From Rhodobacteraceae bacterium UBA996 (GTDB lineage: Bacteria; Pseudomonadota; Alphaproteobacteria; Rhodobacterales; Rhodobacteraceae), in the NCBI GenBank assembly GCA_002291955.1, contig DBBA01000009.1, positions 1 to 14,030 on the forward strand: a stretch of 14,030 nucleotides of DNA. Direction: 5' to 3'. A program made the translations under genes and the position numbers. The notes beneath the pieces were generated by a model. The model was not told where the DNA came from. It worked only from the letters and a program-made list of their open reading frames with translations, and made no database searches. This document shows positions 5,919 through 12,935 of this stretch, one piece after another. The first letter of the stretch is position 1. Each line of letters starts with the position of its first letter.

Positions 5919-7849
5919 CCCCGCCCCTCCAGATACCGCCGCTTCGCCTCCTCGCCCAACTTCATCTGCCGGACCATGTCGGCAATCGCGGCCTCGTCGG
6001 ACTTGTCGGCATAGCGGAACTCGCTGTCGGCGTAGCGGTTGATCTCCTGGATCACCATGTCCACGGTGATGGGGCGCATGAGCCCCCGCAGCATGGACGC
6101 CTTCTCGTCATAGGGTTTGCGCAGGAACAGGTCGGGTTCCGCCATCCAGTCGTCGGGGATCTCGAAGTCCACCGCGCGGACCTTGACGGCATCCGTGATG
6201 TTCTTGATCGCGCGCCCGGTGAAGCGCTTGTCGGCTTCCTGGATCGCCTTCAGATACCGCCCGATCTTGGCGATGGTATCCAGCGGGCCGATCTCCTGCG
6301 CCACCCGTTCCCACACGGCGATCAGGCCGTCCTCCTTGGGGCGGCCGTGCGATTCAAAACTCGCCGCCACCGCGCGCTGGATCGCTTGCGCCGCGAACAG
6401 GTCGTGGTCGCCCAAGGGGATCTTGTGGTTCTTGCCCAGAAGCAGCGACAGGATGTCGATATAATCCTCTCGGGACATCGGCCCGTCCACCAGAAACCGC
6501 GCGCCCGCCCGCTGGCGCAGCGCGTCGTCCACGTTCTCCGGGTAATTGCTGAACATCCCGAAGGTGCAGTTCCCCCGCACCACGGTATTCGCGCCCGCAA
6601 ACGCCTCCATGAACACGGCGGTCACTTCCAGCTGGCCTGCCGATGATTGCCGGTCGCCGCGCTTGCCCGCGATCTGGTCGATGTCGTCGATGGTGCCGAA
6701 GCCGATCACGGCGGGGTCGAGCACGTTCTGGATGAACGCCTTGGCGTTCTGCCCCGACTTGCCCTGGTAGCTGTCGATCTGGTCCACGCTGAAGTTCTGG
6801 TAGCGGAACGGGTAGCCCGCGACCCCGCAATAGCCGTGGATCATCCCGGCCATCATCTGGATCAGGGTCGTCTTGCCCGTGCCCGGGGCGCCGTCGCCCA
6901 TGAAGGTGAAGATGAACCCGCCGATCTCGGCAAACGGGTTCAGGCGCCGGTCGAAGTCGTAGGCCATCAGCATCTTGGCCAGCCGCATCGCCTGATACTT
7001 GGCGATGTGGTTCCCGATGACTTCTTCCGGCTTCTTGAAGGCCATGGTCAGGGTGGACCCCCAGGCCTTTCGCGCCGGGCTGAAGCCCGCGATGGGCAGA
7101 TCGTCGGCTTCCACCCGGAACCGCGCGCCCGAGAAGGCGCCCGTGCGGGGCGCGGTTTCGGCGCGCGCGGCGACCTTCTGCATCAGCGCCTCGGCCCAGG
7201 CCAGCACCGTGGCCACCAGCCGCGAGTCCTCGCCCTGGCCAAAGGCCGCGATGTCCTGGTCAAGCTCCCACAGCACGCCGTGGACCGCCAGTTGCGCGTT
7301 GTCGGTCAGTACCTCGTCGATGGTGCCGACGTCCACCGTCGCCTCGGTGGCACTTGGGGCCAGCAGGAAGGCGGTCGCGTTGCCAAGCGTGTAGAGGACC
7401 GCCAGTGCCTCAGCGGCCAGCAGTTCGGTGAACTCGGCGCGGCGCGCGTCGGGCAGGCGCCCTTCCAGGTTCTCGCGCTTGAGGCCCGCAAGGCCGGTGT
7501 GGGCCGCGAACGTCTCGCCCAGCGCCAGCGCGATGGCGAGCGCCCGCTTCAAGGATTGCAGGACGGTCGCCTGCAGGGGGGTCACAAGACCGTCGTCGGC
7601 GGCCTGCACGCGGTCGATCAGGTGCACACCCCCCGGCCGCGCTGTGCTGCGCGTCACAAGGCCGGGCGTCGTGGACCGGAAGCGCCGCACGGGGGCGACC
7701 CCGGGCGAGCGTTCCGCGACGGGCGCGGGCTCGCGCGCAGTTCCAAGACGCGGGGCGTGGTCGAACCCCGCCAGCAGCGCCACCGCCGCGGGGGTGTGCT
7801 TCGCAATATCCTCCTCGCGCAGTTCCATCTGGTCAGCGGGCTGGCTCAT
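5915..7849 (-). CDS. AAA+ family ATPase of uncharacterised type
   Basis: A 644-residue protein with one AAA+ module in its second half. Walker A is GDGAPGTGKTT (318-328). The Walker B position is GFGTIDDID (383-391), with Asp-Asp instead of the usual Asp-Glu. A sensor-1-like stretch with asparagine 435 (GMFSNYPENVDD) and an ALRQRAGARF arginine-finger-like segment (about 443-452) follow. Residues 1-60 look flexible; 90-300 are mostly helical and match nothing I know. This implies an ATP-driven remodelling role, but the substrate is unknown. The ATG at 7849 lies four bases after the stop of the preceding gene, with AGGTGA as ribosome-binding site. Its probable partners are the coiled-coil and unknown proteins upstream. 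Confidence 0.92.
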   Translation of the reverse strand: MSQPADQMELREEDIAKHTPAAVALLAGFDHAPRLGTAREPAPVAERSPGVAPVRRFRSTTPGLVTRSTARPGGVHLIDRVQAADDGLVTPLQATVLQSLKRALAIALALGETFAAHTGLAGLKRENLEGRLPDARRAEFTELLAAEALAVLYTLGNATAFLLAPSATEATVDVGTIDEVLTDNAQLAVHGVLWELDQDIAAFGQGEDSRLVATVLAWAEALMQKVAARAETAPRTGAFSGARFRVEADDLPIAGFSPARKAWGSTLTMAFKKPEEVIGNHIAKYQAMRLAKMLMAYDFDRRLNPFAEIGGFIFTFMGDGAPGTGKTTLIQMMAGMIHGYCGVAGYPFRYQNFSVDQIDSYQGKSGQNAKAFIQNVLDPAVIGFGTIDDIDQIAGKRGDRQSSAGQLEVTAVFMEAFAGANTVVRGNCTFGMFSNYPENVDDALRQRAGARFLVDGPMSREDYIDILSLLLGKNHKIPLGDHDLFAAQAIQRAVAASFESHGRPKEDGLIAVWERVAQEIGPLDTIAKIGRYLKAIQEADKRFTGRAIKNITDAVKVRAVDFEIPDDWMAEPDLFLRKPYDEKASMLRGLMRPITVDMVIQEINRYADSEFRYADKSDEAAIADMVRQMKLGEEAKRRYLEGRG

Positions 7850-7853
7850 GGCG

Positions 7854-8993
7854 TCACCTCATGCTCAACACACGGCCCTGCGCGCCGACGACGAACTTGC
7901 GCACGTCGCGCAGGCCCGCCGGGTTCAGTTCGGCCAGCGCCTGATAGGGGCGTTCGGGCAGGACCAGCGCGCGGCCGATGCTGGTCGCCCCGGTTTCCGC
8001 GCCGCGCAGGGGGTCAAGCCGGTAGATCTGCCGTTCCACCGTGCCGAACCAGCCGGATTTCTGCGCCTCGGCCCGCTCGGCCTCCAGCGCCTCCATCGTC
8101 AGGACCAGCGCCCAGTCCTGCCCTTCGGGCGCGTTGGCGGCGCGCAGGACGTCGTGGATGGGCCCGGACTGGACCGTGTAGGCGGCCGAGTGCATCGGAC
8201 CGAGGGTAAGCCTGCGCAGGCGCACCGGGTGCAGGTCGGCGAAATCGGTGTCGAAGCCCTTGGCGACCGTCACCAGCTTCAGCCCCGACACGGCCTGCGC
8301 CATCAGGTGGCGCTGCACCTCGGGCCAGCGGCCTTCGTCCTTGGGCAGCGCCCGGCGGCCGGTGTCGTGCAGGTCCATCAGCCAGATGACGGGCAGGTTC
8401 TGCTGGCTGTCCCAGACGGCCCAGTGCACCAGATAGTGCCGCCGCCGCTCGTGCAGGTCGCCCTGCCAGCGGGCATCGGGGTCGTTGGCGGCCCAGAACA
8501 GCCCGCCATCGGCCAGCGCCTGATAGTACAGCCGCTGCGACAGGGCGTATTGCAGGCGGGTCGGCACGGCCAGTTCGCCCACGATCTGGCGCACCATGTC
8601 ATCCTTGAGCTGCGCGTCGGACGGCATGTTGGCCAGATGCCGGTCAGCCTGCTGGGCATCGTTGGCCATCACCAGAAGCTCGCGCGCCATCGGGAACCCG
8701 GACTCGTGCGCGTCGATGGTCATGGCGGCCCCGGGTCCGGCCCCCGGGCGACCCGTCATCAGATACTTCAGTGAAAGCGCCCGCAGGGTGGCGGCGATCC
8801 CCTGCACATAGGCGCCGGTCACGCGCACCTCGTCGCGCGACAGGGTCCCTTCCTCGTGCAGGAGGGCGGCCACGCGGGCCAGATGCGCCGTGATCCCCTC
8901 GAACTTGCGGAAGTAGCGGCGCGCGGCGAAGCTGTCGGACAGCCCCACGTGGTCGCGGGCGATCTGCGCGGCTTGCGCGTCGCGGTCGGTCAT
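7854..8993 (-). CDS. Conserved-looking protein of unknown function (operon partner of AAA+ ATPase)
   Basis: A 379-residue soluble protein with no signal peptide, no membrane span and no motif I recognise. The N-terminal 150 residues look helical (SFAARRYFRKFEGITAHLARV, and an LLHEEGTLSRDEVRVTG region). The centre has an aromatic stretch (HYLVHWAVWDSQQNLPVIWLMDLHD, about 199-223) that reads like beta strands. My unverified recollection is that a domain-of-unknown-function family (perhaps DUF6638) often accompanies this ATPase in Rhodobacterales. I chose the ATG at 8993, 25 bases after the coiled-coil gene, with AGGGA upstream; the open frame extends to 9080 but would overlap that gene. It sits four bases before the ATPase gene. 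Confidence 0.88.
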   Translation of the reverse strand: MTDRDAQAAQIARDHVGLSDSFAARRYFRKFEGITAHLARVAALLHEEGTLSRDEVRVTGAYVQGIAATLRALSLKYLMTGRPGAGPGAAMTIDAHESGFPMARELLVMANDAQQADRHLANMPSDAQLKDDMVRQIVGELAVPTRLQYALSQRLYYQALADGGLFWAANDPDARWQGDLHERRRHYLVHWAVWDSQQNLPVIWLMDLHDTGRRALPKDEGRWPEVQRHLMAQAVSGLKLVTVAKGFDTDFADLHPVRLRRLTLGPMHSAAYTVQSGPIHDVLRAANAPEGQDWALVLTMEALEAERAEAQKSGWFGTVERQIYRLDPLRGAETGATSIGRALVLPERPYQALAELNPAGLRDVRKFVVGAQGRVLSMR

Positions 8994-9018
8994 CGCCTGC
9001 GCTTCCCTGTCGCCCCCG

Positions 9019-10095
9019 TCAGCCTTCGCCGTACAGGTTCTTGTCGTGCTTTTCCACGATGGCGGCGAAGCGGCGGGCAAAGCGTTCGTCGGCCTTGGCC
9101 TTGGCTTCCAGGATCTGGCGAGCGAAGACCATGTGATCCTCGTGCGCCTCCATCATCTCGGCCATGCGCTGGTTCGTGGCGGTGCCGATGGCGGCCATGG
9201 CGGCGGCGGCCTCCTGGTCGGTCTTGACGCCGATCTCGTTGATCCGGTGGGCCACATCCTGCTGCTGCGCGGTCTTGAGCGATTTCGACAGCGCGTCATA
9301 CAGGACCACGCGCTGCTTCGTATCGGTCTGCAGCTTGTTGATCAGGACCATCTGGGTGGCGGCCTGGTTCTGCAAGCTGTCCACCCAGGTCTTGCCCTTC
9401 TCGATGTAGCGTTCCAGCGTCTGCGACTTGGCGAGCTTGACCTGTTCGTCCTGCACCAGCGCGTTGTGCTGCCCGTTCAGGTCGGCGAGCTGGCTTTCAA
9501 GGCGCGTGCGCTCGGCCGCGTCCTGCGTCACGCTGATGCGGTTCTCCAGCGCGATGATCTGCGGGTCGAGCGCCTGCACCTGGGTGCGGACCGCCTCCAG
9601 CGCGGCGACGGTGGATTCCCGTTCGGCCAGCGTCTCGGTCAGGTTCTTTTCCACCCGTGTCTTCTGGTCGTTCAGCAGGTCAAGCTGCCCCTGCAAGAGC
9701 TTCACGATCACGTCGGACTTGGCGATCAGGTCCTGCAGCTTGTCGTCGATGGACGCGGTGCGCAGGCGCTCCTGGCGCATGGATTCGGCCTTGCCGCGGC
9801 TGAACATGCCTACGAAGGATTCCATCCCCGTCTTCGACCGCATCTCGTCGAAGTCCTTGGAGAAGGCCGCCGTCACATCGTCGAGCCCCATGATGAGTTC
9901 GGCGATGTTCGCGTTCATCAGGTCGGTGTGCTTGTGCACATCGGCGAGCGTGGCATTTTCCACGTCGATGGCGGCCTCGCCCTGGTCGAGCTTGGTGCGC
10001 GCGCTCTCGATCCGGGTGGTGATGTCGGAAATCCTGGCCTGCGCCGCGGCGACCTGCGCCTGGCTTTCCCGGATCTGCGCGTCGAAATCGGCCAT
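9019..10095 (-). CDS. Coiled-coil protein with distant TelA-like features
   Basis: A 358-residue, highly charged, almost entirely helical protein. Coiled-coil heptads are evident at about 4-50, 130-230 and 305-350. A short glycine-containing break, GMESFVGMFSRGK (90-102), precedes the central helices. The layout, with FxxFxRGK-like residues, an IDDKLQDL segment, a long middle coil and RYIEKGKTWVDSLQNQAATQM (229-249), recalls TelA/KlaA toxic-anion-resistance proteins, but the similarity is weak and is inference. No signal peptide or membrane span is visible. The ATG at 10095 follows a perfect AGGAGG at five bases; the open frame continues upstream but there reads as non-coding. It is the first gene of the four-gene operon with the ATPase, and so a candidate substrate or scaffold. 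Confidence 0.9.
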   Translation of the reverse strand: MADFDAQIRESQAQVAAAQARISDITTRIESARTKLDQGEAAIDVENATLADVHKHTDLMNANIAELIMGLDDVTAAFSKDFDEMRSKTGMESFVGMFSRGKAESMRQERLRTASIDDKLQDLIAKSDVIVKLLQGQLDLLNDQKTRVEKNLTETLAERESTVAALEAVRTQVQALDPQIIALENRISVTQDAAERTRLESQLADLNGQHNALVQDEQVKLAKSQTLERYIEKGKTWVDSLQNQAATQMVLINKLQTDTKQRVVLYDALSKSLKTAQQQDVAHRINEIGVKTDQEAAAAMAAIGTATNQRMAEMMEAHEDHMVFARQILEAKAKADERFARRFAAIVEKHDKNLYGEG

Positions 10096-10114
10096 GTCTG
10101 CCTCCTGCACCCGT

Positions 10115-10153
10115 CTTGCACCTGACGTTGGCGACCTTACCCGATGGTGCAAG
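10115..10153. promoter_or_regulatory. Inverted repeat in divergent promoter region
   Basis: CTTGCACC (10115-10122) and GGTGCAAG (10146-10153) are perfect inverted repeats whose centres are 31 bases apart, about three helical turns. They lie in the 103-base gap between the divergent coiled-coil operon and the cupin gene. Each arm contains TTGCAC, a plausible -35 box, so the arms could also be the -35 elements of two opposed overlapping promoters, although I find no good -10 partner on either strand. Either reading suggests shared control of the two transcription units. Confidence 0.4.
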
Positions 10154-10198
10154 CCCGCGTCATCCGGTATTCCGGCGGGACCCGTGCAGGAGGACAGG

Positions 10199-10546
10199 AT
10201 GCAGGCCCCCCTGATCCAGCGGCTGGACCGAAGCGCCGCCACGCCCGAGGAGAGCCGCCCCGACCCGTCCCGCGTGATCGCGGGCGATCCGGTGTTCACG
10301 ACATGGAACGTCGAGGAGCGCGACGGCCTGTTCGCGGGCGTCTGGCGGTCTACCCCGGGGACGTGGCGCGTGGTGTATGACGAGTGGGAGTACTGCGTGC
10401 TGCGGTCAGGCGTGTCGGTCGTGACGCCCGCGGGCGGCGATCCCCTGACCCTGCGCGCGGGCGATGCCATCGTGATCCGCCCGGGGTTCCGGGGGACATG
10501 GGAGGTCGTGGAGACGACCGTGAAGGACTACGTCATCCGGGTGTAG
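10199..10546 (+). CDS. Small cupin domain protein (Cupin_3/DUF861-like)
   Basis: A 115-residue single-domain cupin. Residues about 45-112 form the beta barrel: GVWRSTPGTWRVVYDEWEYCVLRSG, then the second cupin motif LRAGDAIVIRPGFRGTWEV. This pattern fits the Cupin_3 family (PF05899, the (S)-ureidoglycine aminohydrolase-like group). The usual histidine metal ligands are largely absent from the first motif, as in many members of this group, so catalysis cannot be assumed and the substrate is unknown. The ATG at 10199 follows AGGAGG at five bases; the frame is open far upstream, but only as a shadow of the divergent gene. Its 3' end converges on the HD hydrolase gene across a hairpin repeat. Confidence 0.88.
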   Translation: MQAPLIQRLDRSAATPEESRPDPSRVIAGDPVFTTWNVEERDGLFAGVWRSTPGTWRVVYDEWEYCVLRSGVSVVTPAGGDPLTLRAGDAIVIRPGFRGTWEVVETTVKDYVIRV

Positions 10547-10563
10547 TCACGGTCTGGCGTCGC

Positions 10564-10601
10564 GGCGGGGGCTCTGCCCCCGCACCCCCGGGATACTTGG
10601 G
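10564..10601 (+). repeat. Dispersed GC-rich intergenic repeat, copy B
   Basis: Matches the reverse complement of 11-48 at 36 of 38 bases. It contains a hairpin arm pair and the conserved box ACCCCCGGGATACTTGGG (10584-10601). Here it sits between the convergent 3' ends of the cupin and HD hydrolase genes. Confidence 0.85.
10565..10583. terminator. Hairpin terminator candidate within repeat copy B
   Basis: GCGGGGGC (10565-10572) and GCCCCCGC (10576-10583) form a perfect eight-base-pair stem with a TCT loop, 18 bases after the cupin stop and about 35 bases from the stop of the facing HD gene. The position fits a bidirectional terminator, but there is no T-run. Confidence 0.5.
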
Positions 10602-10618
10602 ACAGGATGAAGGGGAGG

Positions 10619-11170
10619 TCAGGCGAGGGTCGCCCGCGTGGCCGCCAGTGCCTCGGCCAGTTCGGCGCGGGCGGTCGGGTGGCCCGGCGGCAGCGCGGCG
10701 CAGACGGCCTCGGCCCAGTCGAGGTAGGCGCGGGCGCGCGGGCCGTCCCAGTGGATGGGGGGCGAGGTGCCGATGGCCCGCACGTTCGTCGTCGTGTCGC
10801 CGAGCTTGATCAGGGCAGCGCGGGGGGATTTGCCGGGCGCGTTGGCCAGTTGCAGGCGCTTGCGGTCGGGTTTCGGCAGCGCCTTGTCGTCGGTCAGTTC
10901 CGCGACAAGGGCGGCAATGTCGGCCCCGAACCACTGGGCAAGCATCTCGAACCTCACGTCGAGGGGCGCATCGGGCGGGCCGTTGCAGTCCTCGACCGTG
11001 TCGTGCAGCCAGGCGGCGGCGATGCTGGCCGCGTCGCCACCATGGCGGGCGGTGAAGGCCGCGACCTCCTCCAGATGGATCAGGTAGGGTTCGCGGGCGG
11101 CACCCTTGCGGGTGTGGCGGGCGTGGGCCCAGGTCGCGAAGGAGCGCGCCTCGGCGAGGATGTCGGTCAT
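10619..11170 (-). CDS. HD-domain hydrolase, MESH1/SpoT-type (putative small alarmone hydrolase)
   Basis: A 183-residue stand-alone HD domain. RKGAAREPYLIHL (21-33), WLHDTVED (54-61), LTDDKALPKPDRKRLQ (92-107) and KLGDTTTNVRAI (122-133) align well with the (p)ppGpp-hydrolase domain of RelA/SpoT proteins and especially with MESH1-type single-domain enzymes. Predicted metal ligands are H32, H56, D57 and D125; E60 and D61 are also kept. Removal of the 3' pyrophosphate from (p)ppGpp, or a related nucleotide, is therefore likely but inferred. The usual KLADKLxN segment reads KLGDTTTN here, a local change. The ATG at 11170 has AAAGGA upstream. No synthetase domain is attached, and the gene is divergent from the P1 hydrolase gene. 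Confidence 0.88.
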   Translation of the reverse strand: MTDILAEARSFATWAHARHTRKGAAREPYLIHLEEVAAFTARHGGDAASIAAAWLHDTVEDCNGPPDAPLDVRFEMLAQWFGADIAALVAELTDDKALPKPDRKRLQLANAPGKSPRAALIKLGDTTTNVRAIGTSPPIHWDGPRARAYLDWAEAVCAALPPGHPTARAELAEALAATRATLA

Positions 11171-11288
11171 CGGTGTCCTTTCGGGGGATGCGCGGCGGGC
11201 AGTCGCCCGCGCCGCTGCACGGACACTGCATCAGGGCGGGCGCGCGCGCAACTTGCTTCGTGCGGGTGCGGACGGGCAAGATGGTTGC

Positions 11289-12290
11289 ATGATGCGCCTT
11301 GCCCCTGGCCCCCTGAACCTGATCACCGATGTGGCGGGCCTGCGCGTGGGCAACGCCGATGACGCCGCGGTGCGGACGGGCGTGACGGTGCTGACCGCCG
11401 ATGCGCCCTTCGTGGCCGCGGTGGACGTGCGCGGGGGCGCGCCCGGCACGCGCGAGACGGACCTGCTAGCGCCGGGCAATCTGGTGCAGGCGGTGGATGC
11501 GCTGGTCCTGTCGGGCGGGTCGGCCTTGGGGCTGGCCGCCGCGTCGGGCGTGGCCGATGCCCTGCGCGCCGCGGGGCGGGGCTTTGCGGTGGGCGACCAG
11601 AGGGTGCCGATCGTGCCGGCAGCGATCCTGTTCGATCTGGGCAACGGTGGGACCAAGGACTGGACCGTGAACCCCTATCCGGGCCTTGGGGCGGCGGCGC
11701 TTGCGGCAGCGGCGGCGGACTTCGCCATCGGCACCGCAGGGGCGGGGTATGGGGCGACGACGGCTACCCTCAAGGGCGGGCTCGGGTCGGCGTCGGTGAC
11801 GCTTGGCCCCTGGACCCTGGGCGCGCTGGTGGCGGTCAACGCCGTGGGCGGGGTGACCGCCGGGGCGGGTCCACGGTTCCATGCCGGCGCGTGGGAGATG
11901 GCGGCAGAGTTCGGCGGCCTCGGTCCGCCGCAGCCCGGAGAGGTGGACCCGGCCGCCCTGCTGCCCACCAAGGCCGCGCGGCCGGGCGTGGCCACCACCA
12001 TCGCCATCGTGGCGACCGATGCGGCCATGGACCGGGCGGGCGCGCTGCGCATGGCGGTCGCGGCGCAGGACGGGATCGCCCGGGCCATCGTGCCTGCCCA
12101 TACCGCCTTCGACGGCGATCTGGTGTTCGCCGCCGCCACCGGCACCGCGCCCGCCCCCGATCCGGTCGCCGCCATGTGGATCGGCCATGCCGCCGCGGTC
12201 TGCCTGACGCGCGCCATCGCGCGGGCGGTGTTCCGCGCACGGTCCCTTCCGGGCGACCCCGTCCCGGCATGGGCTGCCCGTTTCGAATGA
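11289..12290 (+). CDS. P1-family self-processing hydrolase (DmpA/NylC-like)
   Basis: A 333-residue member of peptidase family S58 (L-aminopeptidase/D-amidase/esterase). Family features are PGPLNLITDVAGLRVGNA (6-23), VDVRGGAPGTRETDLL (45-60), LSGGSALGLAAASGV (74-88), TATLKGGLGSAS (158-169), GALVAVNAVGGV (178-189) and TTIAIVATDA (236-245). These enzymes cut themselves to expose an N-terminal nucleophile, predicted here as T236. The residue before it is alanine, whereas NylC-type enzymes have asparagine. The natural substrate is unknown; small peptides or amides are typical. The ATG at 11289 is followed directly by a second ATG at 11292 and either may be used; the ribosome-binding site is weak. 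The frame stays open upstream to 11106, but that part overlaps the divergent HD gene. Confidence 0.92.
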   Translation: MMRLAPGPLNLITDVAGLRVGNADDAAVRTGVTVLTADAPFVAAVDVRGGAPGTRETDLLAPGNLVQAVDALVLSGGSALGLAAASGVADALRAAGRGFAVGDQRVPIVPAAILFDLGNGGTKDWTVNPYPGLGAAALAAAAADFAIGTAGAGYGATTATLKGGLGSASVTLGPWTLGALVAVNAVGGVTAGAGPRFHAGAWEMAAEFGGLGPPQPGEVDPAALLPTKAARPGVATTIAIVATDAAMDRAGALRMAVAAQDGIARAIVPAHTAFDGDLVFAAATGTAPAPDPVAAMWIGHAAAVCLTRAIARAVFRARSLPGDPVPAWAARFE

Positions 12291-12316
12291 ATATTCGCGC
12301 AAAGGTTGCATTGTGG

Positions 12317-12345
12317 TTGCCCACTCGCGCCAGCGCGCCTAGACC
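12317..12345 (+). promoter_or_regulatory. Possible sigma-70 promoter
   Basis: TTGCCC (12317-12322) and TAGACC (12340-12345) are separated by 17 bases and end 29 bases before the start of the exported-protein gene. The -35 is fair and the -10 is weak, which is common in GC-rich alphaproteobacteria. This is the only promoter pair I can offer for this gene. Confidence 0.35.
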
Positions 12346-12374
12346 GGGCGCATCCCCGATAACCGGAGTCCCCG

Positions 12375-12935
12375 ATGCGCGCCCTGATCCTGTCCGCGAC
12401 GCTTGCCGCCGTCCCCCTGTCCGCCGTGCCCCTGTCCGCCGCCGCGGACGAGATCGCAGACACCATCCGCTCGGCGCTTTCCGCATATGAATCCGGCGAC
12501 GCACAGTATGCGGCCGAGGAGCTGGCCTATGCCCAGCAGCTTCTGCGCGAGGTCAAGGCCGCCGGTCTGACCGGGTTCCTGCCGCCCGCCCCGGACGGCT
12601 GGACGCGCGCGGACGACACCGAGATGACCGCCAGCATGGGCTTCATGGGCGGCGGCGTGGGCGCCAAGGCGACCTATACCAACGGCACCGACACGTTCGA
12701 GATCATGCTGATGGCCGACAACCCGATGGTCGCGGCGATGGGCGGCATGTTCGCCAATGCCGCCGCGATGGGCATCCGGCAGATGCGGGTGGGGCGCGAA
12801 CGCTTCGCCGACCAGGACGGGCAGTTGACGGCGCTGATCGGCAACAGGGTCCTCGTGCAGGCCTCGGGCACAAGCGCGGACGTGATGGTGCCGGTGCTGG
12901 AAGGGATCGACTACGCGGGCCTGTCCGCGTTCTGA
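12375..12935 (+). CDS. Exported protein of unknown function
   Basis: A 186-residue protein with an N-terminal signal peptide (MRAL, then a hydrophobic run to about residue 24) and probable cleavage after SAAA, before DEIADTIR, which places it in the periplasm. Residues 25-60 look helical (ADTIRSALSAYESGDAQYAA), followed by GFLPPAPDGWTRAD. The rest is likely beta-rich with a methionine-rich middle (TASMGFMGGG, MLMADNPMVAAMGGMF). I do not recognise the family with certainty. The ATG at 12375 has GGAG six bases upstream. Its last 25 bases overlap the 3' end of the facing hydrolase gene. Confidence 0.88.
   Translation: MRALILSATLAAVPLSAVPLSAAADEIADTIRSALSAYESGDAQYAAEELAYAQQLLREVKAAGLTGFLPPAPDGWTRADDTEMTASMGFMGGGVGAKATYTNGTDTFEIMLMADNPMVAAMGGMFANAAAMGIRQMRVGRERFADQDGQLTALIGNRVLVQASGTSADVMVPVLEGIDYAGLSAF

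Noticed and set aside
6647..8209. A 520-codon open frame on the plus strand
   Set aside because: It lies antisense to the ATPase and its partner, whose motifs, spacing and ribosome-binding sites are convincing. The product has no family feature and arises from high GC content.
9046..10125. A 359-codon plus-strand frame opposite the coiled-coil gene
   Set aside because: Its composition is the mirror of the coiled-coil codons, and the minus-strand gene has a perfect ribosome-binding site and clear heptads.
11189..11215. GC-rich inverted repeat in the gap between the HD and P1 genes
   Set aside because: Only a six-base-pair stem is perfect (GCGGGC with GCCCGC), and such pairs are expected by chance at this GC content.
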